Source of the DNA: Butyrivibrio sp. MC2021
GTDB taxonomy: Bacteria; Bacillota; Clostridia; Lachnospirales; Lachnospiraceae
Reading direction: 5' to 3'
Assembly (NCBI RefSeq): GCF_000621605.1
Contig: NZ_KK211316.1
Coordinates: 1 to 64,000 of the forward strand
DNA: 64,000 nucleotides
Below the pieces are notes generated by a model that searched no databases, had not been told where the DNA came from, and saw only the letters and a program-made list of their open reading frames with translations. Positions 1 through 9,215 of the stretch are shown here, one piece after another (within the stretch, counting starts at the first letter, position 1; every line of letters begins with the position of its first letter). Both the position numbers and the translations under genes were made by a program.

Positions 1-25
1 ATAATTCTGATATGTAATGACCTCC

Positions 26-431
26 TGTCAAGAGAAAGCTTACAGGAATCCACCACATAATTATTTAGTTGTTTCTGAAGGCACCTTGAAAGGGCCTCGG
101 GGTATCAGTTCCCGGCATTGGCCACTCTGATATACGTGGATTGGTTACCGACAGGTCAATGGTCCGCCGTGAGCTCTACCGTCTACCATCGTGGATCACA
201 GATTGCTCCGTGCCAACATAGAATTATCGTAGATAGCTCGAACCTTGAAATGGCCGAAGCCCTTTCAAGATGTCTTCAGTTGTTGCTTTTGTTTTGGCCA
301 GATGTAAATGGCGTAAGCCATCTTACATCTGCTTGATTACCCACTATAACAGTGGGATGATGATGTCAAGGCTGCGAAGCACCGCCTTGGGCGGCTTGGC
401 CTTGAGATTAGCAGCGCACTGTTATAACAGA
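26..431 (-). ncRNA. Candidate bridge RNA region of the IS110-type element
   Basis: This 400-bp stretch has no convincing gene and is richer in G+C than its surroundings. It holds several strong hairpins: 299-331 (CAGATGTAA paired with TTACATCTG), 340-356 (CCCACT paired with AGTGGG), 366-405 (TCAAGGC paired with GCCTTGA) and the palindrome CTGTTATAACAG at 419-430. In IS1111-group elements the programmable bridge RNA is encoded at the end downstream of the recombinase gene, which is where this lies. Transcript limits and the target- and donor-binding loops cannot be fixed from one copy. Confidence 0.5.
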
Positions 432-1550
432 TTAAGCTATATTATCGGTCATCATGCCCCACATAAAGCAAGCGAGTTCTCTTGCAACTGCCATTATTGC
501 CACATTTCGCTTTTTTCCATTATTTAATACCATTTTGTAGTATTTGCGTTTCAGACGTTCATTAGCTTTATCTGCATATGCAATAACTTGTGGAGTATTT
601 CCATTTTGACGAGCTTTGATTGTTTTGGATTTGTAACCAACTCTGCCTCTAGTATAGCATTGAGATGCTTCTGTTAACAGAGTTCGTACGTGACTATTTC
701 CTGCTTTTGTAATGCTAAGCCTAGTGGTATCGTCTCCACTGGATGCTTCGCCAGGAACAAGTCCTATATATGAGGCAAACTTTTCTGCGGAAGAAAAACG
801 ATTAAAATCTCCGACCTCAACAATAACTGATAATGCAGAATGAGTCTGAATACCAATGAAACAACATAGCTTTTTTACAGATTCTCTGTATTCATCTACT
901 GATGCAAGTTCTTCGATTCGCTTATCAAGACGTTCTATTTTATCAGTAAGCGTAGCATATGTAAGCAAGTACTCATCAAGAATCTCTTTATATAAACCTT
1001 CGGGTTTTAATGCTTTTAACCAATTGATATGTGCTATTGTCCAGTGACTTTTACTTTCGTATCTATAGTCGTGGCGAAGGCAAAAAGACTGAATTTGTTG
1101 TTTGATCTTTTTTAGTGCAAGTTTATGATCATTCCGCATGCGCAGATATTCTTTAGTCTGTTCATCTTTGGCAGTAGGAATATGTACTGGACTATAATTG
1201 TTTTGACACAAACATCTGCCAATAAGCTCAGCATCACGCTTATCAGTTTTTATTCTCTTGTTATTACGCTGAGAAAGCATGGTAGATGGCGCTAGTATCA
1301 CACAGTTAACATTTCGGTCTGTTAGCTGATGATATAAAGTATAGCCAAGACACCCGGCTTCATAACCGCATATAAATGTAGTATCGTTACCGTAGATTGA
1401 GCGAAGGAATTCAAGATACTTTAAAACTGCTTTGTAATCTGCTGAAGTACGCTGGTAATACAAACCTTTTTCGACTTCAATTGTATAAGCGCAAAGTGTA
1501 AAACTTTCCTTATGGACATCCATACCTACGTAAACTGTGTTATTATTCAT
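432..1550 (-). CDS. IS110 family transposase (DEDD recombinase)
   Basis: A 372-residue transposase that probably catalyses RNA-guided recombination of its element. The N-terminal RuvC-like DEDD domain shows D11 (GMDVHKES), E64 (GYEAG), D103 and D106 (TDKRDAE). A coiled linker around residues 180-220 leads to the C-terminal transposase_20 domain, with GLVPGEASSGDDTTRLSITKAGN, which holds the serine nucleophile region. The length is normal for the family and the frame is intact, so the element may be active. It is alone in the element. The next gene downstream is outside the window and the xylanase terminator lies upstream. Confidence 0.93.
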   Translation of the reverse strand: MNNNTVYVGMDVHKESFTLCAYTIEVEKGLYYQRTSADYKAVLKYLEFLRSIYGNDTTFICGYEAGCLGYTLYHQLTDRNVNCVILAPSTMLSQRNNKRIKTDKRDAELIGRCLCQNNYSPVHIPTAKDEQTKEYLRMRNDHKLALKKIKQQIQSFCLRHDYRYESKSHWTIAHINWLKALKPEGLYKEILDEYLLTYATLTDKIERLDKRIEELASVDEYRESVKKLCCFIGIQTHSALSVIVEVGDFNRFSSAEKFASYIGLVPGEASSGDDTTRLSITKAGNSHVRTLLTEASQCYTRGRVGYKSKTIKARQNGNTPQVIAYADKANERLKRKYYKMVLNNGKKRNVAIMAVARELACFMWGMMTDNIA

Positions 1551-1684
1551 TTAGTGACCTCCTTTTGTATGCGGTAATCCCTGTTACCATTGACTCGACA
1601 TCTTTAGTATACAGGTGAATCCACGTTGCTACAAAATGGAGGTCATTACATATTGTCTATCATCAGAATGTAAACCAATAATGT

Positions 1685-1740
1685 TAAAAAAGTATAAAAG
1701 AAAGAGGCCCGACCTGCCTATGATGCAGGTCGAACCCCTT
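1685..1740 (-). terminator. Rho-independent terminator of the xylanase gene
   Basis: The stem CGACCTGC (710-717 region) pairs with GCAGGTCG (1725-1732). On the minus strand a T-rich tail follows. It lies 35 bp past the xylanase stop codon. Confidence 0.8.
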
Positions 1741-1771
1741 TATTATTGGAATATCCAATATTATTCAGTTA

Positions 1772-4700
1772 TCAATCAAGTGTGTAGTTGAGAGAATTGC
1801 CAACCTGGCCTACGCCAAGAGCACCGAACTCAATGCTCTGACCGTTAGCGATGTAGCTGTTCCAATCAACAGGCTTGATTACGTAGTAGTTGCCGCTCTC
1901 TGTAAGCTTAACGTTCCAGCAGTTAGAAAGATTGATCTCGCTCTTGTTAAGCTTAAGTGTCCAGCCGTTAACTGCCTTACCTGTGTTGTTCTTAACCTTG
2001 AAGTTGATCTGATATCCTGAACCCCAGCTGTTTACGCTGTATTCAAGCTCAAGACCGTCTTCGGTAACTACAGGCTCCGGATCGGGCTCAACTACTGGCT
2101 CAGGAGTAGGCTCTGGATCGGGCTCAACAACAGGCTGCTGCTGTTCAGATACATTAGCCTTCTCGAACTGCCAGAGCTGGTTGTTTCCACCGTTGTATCT
2201 CCACTGGCATACGTTTGTGCCATCAGCTGTCTTCTTCTCATAGATATCAAGAGTCTTAGCTGAATTTGAGCATCTTGTAGCGATTGTGAAGTAACCTGAA
2301 TTAGCAGTGTTCTTAACTACGAACTTCTGAGCGTTTCCGCCGTGTGCAGGATAGATACCAACGTTTGCACCATCCTCATCCTCGCCGTTAGCAACGTCAA
2401 GCATGAAGTTGCCAAGTCTTGATGTAAGAGTGATGTATCCGTCTGAAGTATTTGTTACATACCACTTCTGACCGTCAACGCCTGTACCTGTGCTGATAAC
2501 AACGTTTGTCCAGCCGTCAGCTGTGTTGTTCTCAACTGTGAGGTACTTCTGTGATAAAGGATTCTTTACATAGTACCATCCATCCTGGATGTAAGCATTT
2601 GTGTTCTCGTTAACAGGCTCGCTAGGCTGTGGTTCCGGCTCAGGATCGGGCTGAGGTGTAGGCTGAGGATCAACTGAAGGAGTCTGTGATCCACCTGATC
2701 TAGGCTGTCCAAATACCTCAACGTTAGCCTGGATTACCTTGTTGTATGCTGACTTAGCAACACCGGGTCTTGAGAACAGAAGAGGAGCAGAATTGTTGAT
2801 CCATGTTGTCTGATCTGAAAGTCCCCACCATGTTACACCGGTGATCTTAGAACCATTCTTCTTGAGGTTGTTGATGTTCTTGAAGAGGTTGTAAGCATAG
2901 TTAGCAAGGTCTGAGTCACCCTTGTTGGTGATATCAAGCTCAGTGATCTGAACTTCGAATCCTGCGTTAAGGAATGACTTAAGTGCTGTTGTGTAGTAAT
3001 CAACTGAAGGATAGTTGGTTCCAAGGTGAGACTGCATACCAACACCTGCGCAAACCTTCTTACCCTGGTTGATGTAGTTAACAAGTGTGATTACATCATT
3101 AACTTCCATGTATGTGTTGTAATCGTTGTAGAACAGGCTTACAGAATTTGTGAGCTTGAAGTACTCAAGAGTCTCATAAGCATAGTTGAATGCCTTCTTA
3201 ACATAAGTAGCATTTCTTCTGTTGTTGCCGTAAACTGCTTCCCAACCGGAGTTGTTAGCATGAAGGATCTCGTTTGCTACGTCCCATGCATATACTACGC
3301 TGCCGTACTGGTTGTTGTATACATGGTTCATAACTGTCTTAACATACATCTCAAGACGCTTATCCATTGTGGATGAGTTAACGAATCCGCCGTTTCCTGA
3401 ATAGCCGTTTCTGAAGAACCAGCTAGGAGTCTGTGAGTGCCATACAAGAGTATGCGCTCTCATCTTAAGGCCGTTCTGGTAGCAGATCTTCATAACTTCA
3501 TCAACAGTGTTGAAGTTGATCTGAGGAACATACTGCTCATTGTATCCGCTAGGGATGTAGTAGCCTCTGTTCTTAGCTTCGTTTACAGAGATAAGTCTTG
3601 CGCTGCCTCCGAGAAGTGCGTCGGGCTTCATCTCGTTCTCAAGAGTAATGCTGTTGTAGTGTGTCTTAAGGAATGCAAGCTGGCTGGAATCACGAAGCTG
3701 ATAAAGGTTGATACATGTTCCTGAATTGCCGAACTGCTTACCATATGTGTTAAGGAGGTTAGCCTCTACGGTCTGACCCTGGCTGCCCTGATTGCCGCCC
3801 TGGTTTCCACCCTGGTTGCCGCCTGTGCTGCCACCGGCTGAAGAGCCTGAGCCGTTGCCCCATGTAAGGTAATCAACATATGCATCCCATGTTCCGTCAT
3901 CTGATGTTACAACGAGTTCAACTGTTGTAGCACCTGTAGCGTGGTTAACGCCCTCGATTGTATACTCTGCAGGATACTGATCACCGAAGTAGAAGGTTCC
4001 CTTCTCCTCTCCGCCGATCTTAAGAACTACCTTAGCCATGTTGCTGCCATCTGAGCAACCGCGAAGAGTAAAGTCGTGTGTGCCATATGCGAAGTACTGA
4101 TCGAAGCTTACCTTATCGTTGTTAGCATAAAGAGCAACACCATTGAAAGGACTTGAGATTGTGCCTGCATACTGGCCACTCTTAGTCATGTTCTCGCACT
4201 CAACCTTATTGTTGTTCTGTGCTGTCTCGTTGCCACCCTGATTGCCGCCCTGGTTTCCACCCTGGTTGCCACCTTCGTTGCCACCCTGGTTTCCGCCGCC
4301 GGCTGTCTCGCCCTGAGCTGTTGCCTTCCAGTAATCAAACTCAAAGCTTCCGTTGAATACGAATACAAGGTTCTTAACTCCGGTAACGTTCTTCATTGTG
4401 CCTGTGAACTCTGTATTCTTGTTGTTTGTATTAGAAAGATTGATAGTTCCGAGAAGGCTTCCGCTAGGACTGCCGTCTCTTACCTGAATTGTGCCTGTAC
4501 CTCTGCTGTTAACGCTAACTGTGATGGAACCAAGTCCCTTGGAGAAGTTAACTCCCTTAACCTTGGTGTAATCACCGTTAGAAATGTTATCAACCCATGC
4601 TGTGCCATCGCCATTGCCTGATACTTTGATTCCGCTCTGTGTAAACATTGTCTCAGCCTGAACTGCTGAATAGGGATCTACGTATGAGGTCTGTGAAACA

Positions 4701-5770
4701 CCTGACATAGTAGGTGTAAGTCCGCTGATCTTGCCGCCTGATACATTGATCTTATCGATCTGTGTTGTTCTGTAGCCAAGGCTCTTGCGGATGACCTTAG
4801 ACTCAACTGATCTTGTGTGATAAGCCATGTAATAGCTGCCCTTGAACTCAAAGATCTGGTGGTGGTTGTTTCCTGTTGAACCTGAGAAGAATACTCCGGG
4901 GTTCTTCATAACCTCACCCTGATATGTGAAAGGTCCCATAGGTCTTGAGCTGGTCATGTACTCAATTGCTGCGTTGTTGAAACCGTTTGCGCAGTTCCAG
5001 TTGGAGCAATATGAATAGTAATATGTGTTACCGATCTTGTTGATGCCTGAATCTTCGAAAAGATAAGGAGCATCGATAGTTGCAGCAGAGCCTGATGTGC
5101 TAGTCATGTTAGAACCGAGCTTGATAACTCTTGCTGTCTTAGGATGTGCATTCTGACCTGTAGGAACACCGCCACCGAAATAGAGATATCCCTGTCCGTC
5201 TGAATCTACAAGTACTGCAGGATCAAAGAGCCATTCAACTCCGCTGCATCCTGAGGTCTGTCTTGTGATAAGTGCCTTACCGATAGGATCTGACCAAGGT
5301 CCTGTCGGGCTGTCAGCAGTAAGTACCCCAATGCTGCTGGCATTGTTTGCGAAGTAAAGGAAGAACTTATCCTTACCGTTGATTTTCTTGGTAGCGATAC
5401 ATGGAGCCCATGAATTGGAAGCCCATCTTGCTGCACCGCTGCTGCCTGCTACTTTGAAGCTGCCATGGTCAGTCCAGTTGACCATATCCTTAGATGAATA
5501 GCAGTTCAGTGTGTTGATCTTGCCGTAAGTGTTCTCGTTGTTGCCAGCGAGTTCCTGAGTGTCATTGGTAGTATAAACATAGATTGTGTCGTTATACACC
5601 AGTACTCCGGGATCTGCGCCGTAGTTCTGTGTTACAAGCGGGTTATTCTCGTTGTCGGCCTTAACATAGCTGCCGTTAACAACGCTTGCCGCCTGCACTG
5701 TTGTGCTATTTCCAATGACTGCTCCCCCAAACAGCATCAGACATAGTGCTAACGCTAAACGTTTTTTCAT
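1772..5770 (-). CDS. Secreted modular xylanase: GH43-CBM6-CBM36-like-GH10-CBM13-CBM2
   Basis: A 1332-residue extracellular xylan-degrading enzyme. A signal peptide covers residues 1-28. A GH43 domain (about 30-360) has YGADPGVLV with the likely base D53. A CBM6-like module (about 373-480) follows, then a Gly/Asn/Gln linker of GGNQ repeats and a CBM36-like calcium/xylan module (about 522-637, ending TWDAYVDYL). The GH10 xylanase (about 671-1018) has the acid/base Glu in WDVANEI and the nucleophile Glu in ITELDI. A Pro/Glu linker precedes a ricin-type CBM13 (about 1057-1202) and a C-terminal CBM2 (about 1240-1332). It would join endo-xylanase activity to arabinofuranosidase or xylosidase side activity. 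No wall-sorting signal is present, so it is probably released. The start has AAAGGGG upstream. The CBM36 assignment is the least certain part. Confidence 0.93.
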   Translation of the reverse strand: MKKRLALALCLMLFGGAVIGNSTTVQAASVVNGSYVKADNENNPLVTQNYGADPGVLVYNDTIYVYTTNDTQELAGNNENTYGKINTLNCYSSKDMVNWTDHGSFKVAGSSGAARWASNSWAPCIATKKINGKDKFFLYFANNASSIGVLTADSPTGPWSDPIGKALITRQTSGCSGVEWLFDPAVLVDSDGQGYLYFGGGVPTGQNAHPKTARVIKLGSNMTSTSGSAATIDAPYLFEDSGINKIGNTYYYSYCSNWNCANGFNNAAIEYMTSSRPMGPFTYQGEVMKNPGVFFSGSTGNNHHQIFEFKGSYYMAYHTRSVESKVIRKSLGYRTTQIDKINVSGGKISGLTPTMSGVSQTSYVDPYSAVQAETMFTQSGIKVSGNGDGTAWVDNISNGDYTKVKGVNFSKGLGSITVSVNSRGTGTIQVRDGSPSGSLLGTINLSNTNNKNTEFTGTMKNVTGVKNLVFVFNGSFEFDYWKATAQGETAGGGNQGGNEGGNQGGNQGGNQGGNETAQNNNKVECENMTKSGQYAGTISSPFNGVALYANNDKVSFDQYFAYGTHDFTLRGCSDGSNMAKVVLKIGGEEKGTFYFGDQYPAEYTIEGVNHATGATTVELVVTSDDGTWDAYVDYLTWGNGSGSSAGGSTGGNQGGNQGGNQGSQGQTVEANLLNTYGKQFGNSGTCINLYQLRDSSQLAFLKTHYNSITLENEMKPDALLGGSARLISVNEAKNRGYYIPSGYNEQYVPQINFNTVDEVMKICYQNGLKMRAHTLVWHSQTPSWFFRNGYSGNGGFVNSSTMDKRLEMYVKTVMNHVYNNQYGSVVYAWDVANEILHANNSGWEAVYGNNRRNATYVKKAFNYAYETLEYFKLTNSVSLFYNDYNTYMEVNDVITLVNYINQGKKVCAGVGMQSHLGTNYPSVDYYTTALKSFLNAGFEVQITELDITNKGDSDLANYAYNLFKNINNLKKNGSKITGVTWWGLSDQTTWINNSAPLLFSRPGVAKSAYNKVIQANVEVFGQPRSGGSQTPSVDPQPTPQPDPEPEPQPSEPVNENTNAYIQDGWYYVKNPLSQKYLTVENNTADGWTNVVISTGTGVDGQKWYVTNTSDGYITLTSRLGNFMLDVANGEDEDGANVGIYPAHGGNAQKFVVKNTANSGYFTIATRCSNSAKTLDIYEKKTADGTNVCQWRYNGGNNQLWQFEKANVSEQQQPVVEPDPEPTPEPVVEPDPEPVVTEDGLELEYSVNSWGSGYQINFKVKNNTGKAVNGWTLKLNKSEINLSNCWNVKLTESGNYYVIKPVDWNSYIANGQSIEFGALGVGQVGNSLNYTLD

Positions 5771-5945
5771 AGCTACCCCTTTCCAAATATTATGTTTATT
5801 AGCTCGAGCACCCTCATTCTACCAATTATGAAAGGGATTACACTTATCAGATGTTGCGTTTTGTTATTCATAATTTGCTATTTTATGACTTTTTTGTAAT
5901 ATTTTGAAATCCACTTCAAATGCAGGCATTTAACGCGCTAAAGGG

Positions 5946-5966
5946 TTTCGAAACGGCTTTTCGAAA
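5946..5966. promoter_or_regulatory. Paired TTTCGAAA boxes, possible operator
   Basis: Two perfect 8-bp palindromes TTTCGAAA lie at 5946-5953 and 5959-5966, 13 bp apart centre to centre. They sit in the 268-bp gap between the xylanase start and the GH13 stop, about 180 bp upstream of the xylanase gene. They could be a regulator site for xylanase expression. No regulator is identified, and the rest of the gap shows only A+T-rich promoter-like sequence. Confidence 0.3.
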
Positions 5967-6038
5967 AAAGGTATTTATTTCTATTTTTGTAATAATTTGT
6001 GTGTGATATTTATCGTTTAGTAATATTTGCAATAACGT

Positions 6039-7811
6039 TTATTTCCGCCTCAGGATCAGTATCCCATTCACTCCAAGCAAGCCGCTCAATCCCTCTTCAG
6101 CTCTCCATTTGCGGGAATATAGTACCTCATCAAAATCTCCTGTATCGATTTTTACATCTTTTTCTTCACAGTTAAGATAAATCTGAATAGTCTCATTTTC
6201 ACCTATCTTTTCATAAGAAATGACTCTGTCTCCGTAAACGTCATTTGGGAAATGGAAATTTCTGCTCTTGCAGGACTGCAGACTCTGTCTCATGGAGATA
6301 AGCTTCTTCATCTCGCTGATCTCAGCGTCCTTTTTTCCGGAATCTATCTCATCCCAGGGCATGCATCTCCTGCAGTCAGGGTCATAGCTTCCCTCCATGG
6401 CCACCTCGGTGCCGTAGTAGATGCAGGGGCTTCCGGGCATGGTGAAAAGCACAGCCAGCTGCTGGTAAAAAATATCTATATTGTTCTCTGCCTTATCAAG
6501 AAGCCTGTTGGTGTCATGGGAATCCAGCAGGTTAAAAAGAACATCGTTGACCTGGGAATAATACATGGTAAAACACCTGTTTATATCATATTCGAAGGTC
6601 TCTCTTCCTCTGTTCTTATATACCCAGAAATCCGCAATGGCGGTGGAAAGAGGATAATTCATAACAGAATCGTACTCATCTCCCAAAAGCCATGTTATGG
6701 AATCATGCCAGATCTCACCCAGAAGATAGAAATCCTCCTTCATATGAGATGTCATGTATCGCACTGCTTTAAGGAAGGAATGGGATATCTCGTTACCCAC
6801 ATCGAAACGCAGTCCGTCGATATCAAAGGTCTCGATCCAAAATCTGATTATGTCCAGAAGATACTCCTGAACCTCAGGGTTATTGGTGTTGAGCTTGGGC
6901 ATATACCGGGCAAAAGCGAAGGAATAATACCTTCCGTCCCTGGTATCACCGTCCTGTTCCACAGGCCACTTGTTGACCATGTACCAGTCCGCATACCTGG
7001 AATCGCGGCCTTTTTCCAGGACATCGATCCACATGGGATGATCCGATCCCGTATGGTTGAATACCGCATCCAGCATGACTCTGATTCCCATCTCATGGGC
7101 TTCCTTAACAAGCATCCTAAGATCCTCGTTGGTGCCGAAATGGGGATCCACCTTCTTGTAATCTCTGGTGTTATATTTATGATTGCTGTCGGACTCAAAA
7201 ACGGGATTAAGATACAGGCCGGTGATGCCAAGGTCCCTCAGATATGGCAGTCTGTCCCTGATTCCTCTAATATCTCCGCCATAATAGTCGTGAAAATCCA
7301 CCCTGCCGCTCTGCCAGGGAAGCACGTTCTCCGGATCTATGCTCTTATCGCCGTTGCAGAATCTCTCCGGGAAAATCTGATACCACACCGTATCATTGAC
7401 CCAGGAGGGGGTCTTGCAGACATCCGCAGGATTCATCCAGGGCATGATAAAATAGGACAAAGTCTTGCCTGTCTGGTCCATCTCCTCCTTTGTAAGGAAG
7501 CCGTCCTCGAAGAAAAACATGCATTCCTCTCCTGCATGAAGCTCAAAATAATATTTGCATCTCTTGTACTTTGGCTGAAGAGTTGTGGTCCACCAGACGT
7601 GATTTTTGAGGCGCTTCTTATAGACTATCTCCTCTCTCTGGCCGCTCCACTGCTCACTTCCGCCCATGATACCGGCTTCGTAGGGATCTCCGTAGACAAT
7701 ATAAACTCTGTCTATGTCATATCCTGTTTTAATGTTGATGATCAGATTATCCTTGTCGAGCGGATAACAGTACTGCTCTGACATTCTGTGGTAAATAGCA
7801 CTTAATAACAT
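6039..7811 (-). CDS. GH13 alpha-amylase family enzyme (neopullulanase/cyclomaltodextrinase type)
   Basis: A 590-residue enzyme that probably hydrolyses maltodextrins or cyclodextrins in the cytoplasm, as there is no signal peptide. An N-terminal beta domain (about 1-130) precedes the catalytic barrel. Conserved regions are visible: DAVFNHTG, GLRFDVGNE (nucleophile Asp near 335), LGEIWHD (acid/base Glu near 365) and LLDSHDTNR (Asp near 433), plus LNPVFES. I place the start at the ATG at 7811 because AAAGGAG lies 6-7 bp before it. A longer frame to 7871 would run through the operator-like palindrome at 7826-7839. It is apparently monocistronic. Confidence 0.9.
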   Translation of the reverse strand: MLLSAIYHRMSEQYCYPLDKDNLIINIKTGYDIDRVYIVYGDPYEAGIMGGSEQWSGQREEIVYKKRLKNHVWWTTTLQPKYKRCKYYFELHAGEECMFFFEDGFLTKEEMDQTGKTLSYFIMPWMNPADVCKTPSWVNDTVWYQIFPERFCNGDKSIDPENVLPWQSGRVDFHDYYGGDIRGIRDRLPYLRDLGITGLYLNPVFESDSNHKYNTRDYKKVDPHFGTNEDLRMLVKEAHEMGIRVMLDAVFNHTGSDHPMWIDVLEKGRDSRYADWYMVNKWPVEQDGDTRDGRYYSFAFARYMPKLNTNNPEVQEYLLDIIRFWIETFDIDGLRFDVGNEISHSFLKAVRYMTSHMKEDFYLLGEIWHDSITWLLGDEYDSVMNYPLSTAIADFWVYKNRGRETFEYDINRCFTMYYSQVNDVLFNLLDSHDTNRLLDKAENNIDIFYQQLAVLFTMPGSPCIYYGTEVAMEGSYDPDCRRCMPWDEIDSGKKDAEISEMKKLISMRQSLQSCKSRNFHFPNDVYGDRVISYEKIGENETIQIYLNCEEKDVKIDTGDFDEVLYSRKWRAEEGLSGLLGVNGILILRRK

Positions 7812-7825
7812 AGTATTCTCCTTTC

Positions 7826-7839
7826 GGAAAACGTTTTCC
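7826..7839. promoter_or_regulatory. LacI/MalR-type operator palindrome
   Basis: The perfect 14-bp palindrome GGAAAACGTTTTCC lies just upstream of the ribosome site of the GH13 gene. A central CG within a symmetrical A/T-rich palindrome is typical of LacI-family operators. This suggests repression or activation of the GH13 gene by a maltose-type regulator that is not in this window. Confidence 0.55.
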
Positions 7840-7977
7840 TTGTTATTGAAACTATAACCTACTATAAACAAATTGGCAATAACTTTTTTAGGGAAAAATA
7901 ATTTTTTTCAGACTCTAAACTTTCAATTTTTCCTGCCGATATACCTTCTGAAAAGTTCGGAAGGAGGATTCTCATAA

Positions 7978-8349
7978 ATGGATTTAGGTTTCCTTGCATC
8001 TGCAAACAGTATCACAACAAAATACTTATCACAGAACGTATCACCTCAGCAGAACGCTGACACTTTAAAGATAGACGAAGATACCAAAAAGAGTTTCGGC
8101 GCTGAATTTGAAAAAGCTTACGATTCCATGGTATCCACCAAGATTCTCAGTACAAATCTGCGACAGAGCTACGAGGCCGCTAACCAGGACTCCTACAAGG
8201 AGCACGCATCACGCCTCAGTTTCTCCATCGACAATCGTGTAATAGATATGCTGCAGCTCCAGCTCTCTGATGAAATGAGCTCCAGAGTTAACATCGCAAT
8301 GGAAAATGCAACACAAAGCCTTACAGAATCTATTGCTGCAGCAGGTTGA
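7978..8349 (+). CDS. Unknown 123-residue protein
   Basis: A real gene by its strong ribosome site (GGAAGGAGG, 10 bp before the ATG) and balanced, hydrophilic sequence. I recognise no family. The protein is predicted mainly helical, has no signal peptide or membrane segment and has few cysteines. The end reads LQLSDEMSSRVNIAMENATQ. Its last 20 bp overlap the end of the convergent phosphoesterase gene. It may be a small structural or regulatory protein; its function is unknown. Confidence 0.7.
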   Translation: MDLGFLASANSITTKYLSQNVSPQQNADTLKIDEDTKKSFGAEFEKAYDSMVSTKILSTNLRQSYEAANQDSYKEHASRLSFSIDNRVIDMLQLQLSDEMSSRVNIAMENATQSLTESIAAAG

Positions 8350-9133
8350 TCCCATTACTTTTTTCTTCATTTTCCTTATTCTCTGCAAAAGAGCAGGTAA
8401 AAGCAGTCATATCATCCAAGCGCAGGAGGATCCCTCCTTTATTGGGGTTATCCGTTTCCCTGTGGCTGCTGCAACCACCGTCAATATCAATGATATTCCC
8501 GTCAAAAAATGGCGCAAGGCCCGAAAAACCCGGATTGGCAACGTAAACAGGCACATGTCCCAATACTACTCTGCATGGGGCTATGGCTGCGTACTCCCCG
8601 GGACTTACAAATATGTCATCGCGATAGGGCGTCATCCACACAATAGCCCAGGCTGTTCTGTAATCCAGCCTGCAATATGGTATATCTATGAGTTCTGTCT
8701 GGAAAAAAGAGTGTGTAAGAAGATAGGTTTCGTCTTTTACCGTAACCATAGTAGAAAGAGGTCGGGTACTGAGCCATTGTACAAGCTCAATCCTTTCCTC
8801 TTCTTTTAAATTCAAATATTCATTGAAGGTCTTGTCCCCGCCGTTCTTGAGAGTCCAAAGGCGGGCATCGCTGCCGGGCAGATCCTCCACCGTCTCAGGC
8901 ACTGAGCCGTCCGGGGCCACCGCGTTCAACATCATAAATTCGTGATTTCCCAGAAGGAAATGCATATTGGGAGAATTCTTGACCTGCTGCAGGATCCTGA
9001 TTCCTGCGGGGCCTCTGTCTATGGCATCCCCCAACATATAAAGGGAATCTGAATCAGAAAAATCCGCCTTTTCAAGCAGGGTCTTAAATATATTGTATTG
9101 TCCGTGAAGGTCTGAAATTACGTAAGTTGACAT
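8330..9133 (-). CDS. Metallophosphoesterase (Ser/Thr phosphatase-like)
   Basis: A 267-residue calcineurin-like phosphoesterase. The metal-binding motifs are in order: SDLHG near residue 9, LGDAIDRGP near 38, LGNHEFM near 64, and a later histidine (LTHSFF) and GHVPV motif. Such enzymes in Firmicutes act as protein phosphatases or on diadenosine polyphosphates; the substrate cannot be told here. The ATG at 9133 follows GGGGGAAAGC and directly precedes the conserved TYVISDLHG. An ATG 30 bp upstream has no ribosome site. It converges on the 7978 gene with a 20-bp overlap. Confidence 0.88.
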   Translation of the reverse strand: MSTYVISDLHGQYNIFKTLLEKADFSDSDSLYMLGDAIDRGPAGIRILQQVKNSPNMHFLLGNHEFMMLNAVAPDGSVPETVEDLPGSDARLWTLKNGGDKTFNEYLNLKEEERIELVQWLSTRPLSTMVTVKDETYLLTHSFFQTELIDIPYCRLDYRTAWAIVWMTPYRDDIFVSPGEYAAIAPCRVVLGHVPVYVANPGFSGLAPFFDGNIIDIDGGCSSHRETDNPNKGGILLRLDDMTAFTCSFAENKENEEKSNGINLLQQ

Positions 9134-9215
9134 ATGCTTTCCCCCAAAAAAGTTATGACTCACCTACTTATAATACACTAACAGCCCCGTTTATTACAGA
9201 TTTTCTTGATTTTTC

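Larger units (their letters stand above)
10..1653 (-). mobile_element. IS110-superfamily insertion sequence (IS1111-like)
   Basis: The unit is bounded by a 16-bp inverted repeat, ATATGTAATGACCTCC at 10-25 and its exact reverse complement at 1638-1653. It holds one transposase gene on the minus strand and a gene-free structured stretch of about 400 bp beyond the transposase 3' end. Subterminal inverted repeats and a long non-coding end downstream of the transposase are traits of the IS1111 group of the IS110 superfamily; the IS110 group proper keeps its non-coding RNA upstream. The outer flanks ATTCTGAT (4-11) and ATCAGAAT (1662-1669) are also inverted, so the element may sit in a palindromic target. 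Exact ends are inferred from the repeats alone. Confidence 0.75.

Noticed and set aside
118..336. Short open frames in the IS non-coding end
   Set aside because: They run through stable hairpins, lack ribosome sites and are best explained as structured RNA DNA.
6252..7781. A 509-codon open frame antisense to the GH13 gene
   Set aside because: It mirrors the codon bias of the GH13 gene, has no ribosome site, and the GH13 motifs on the other strand are clear.
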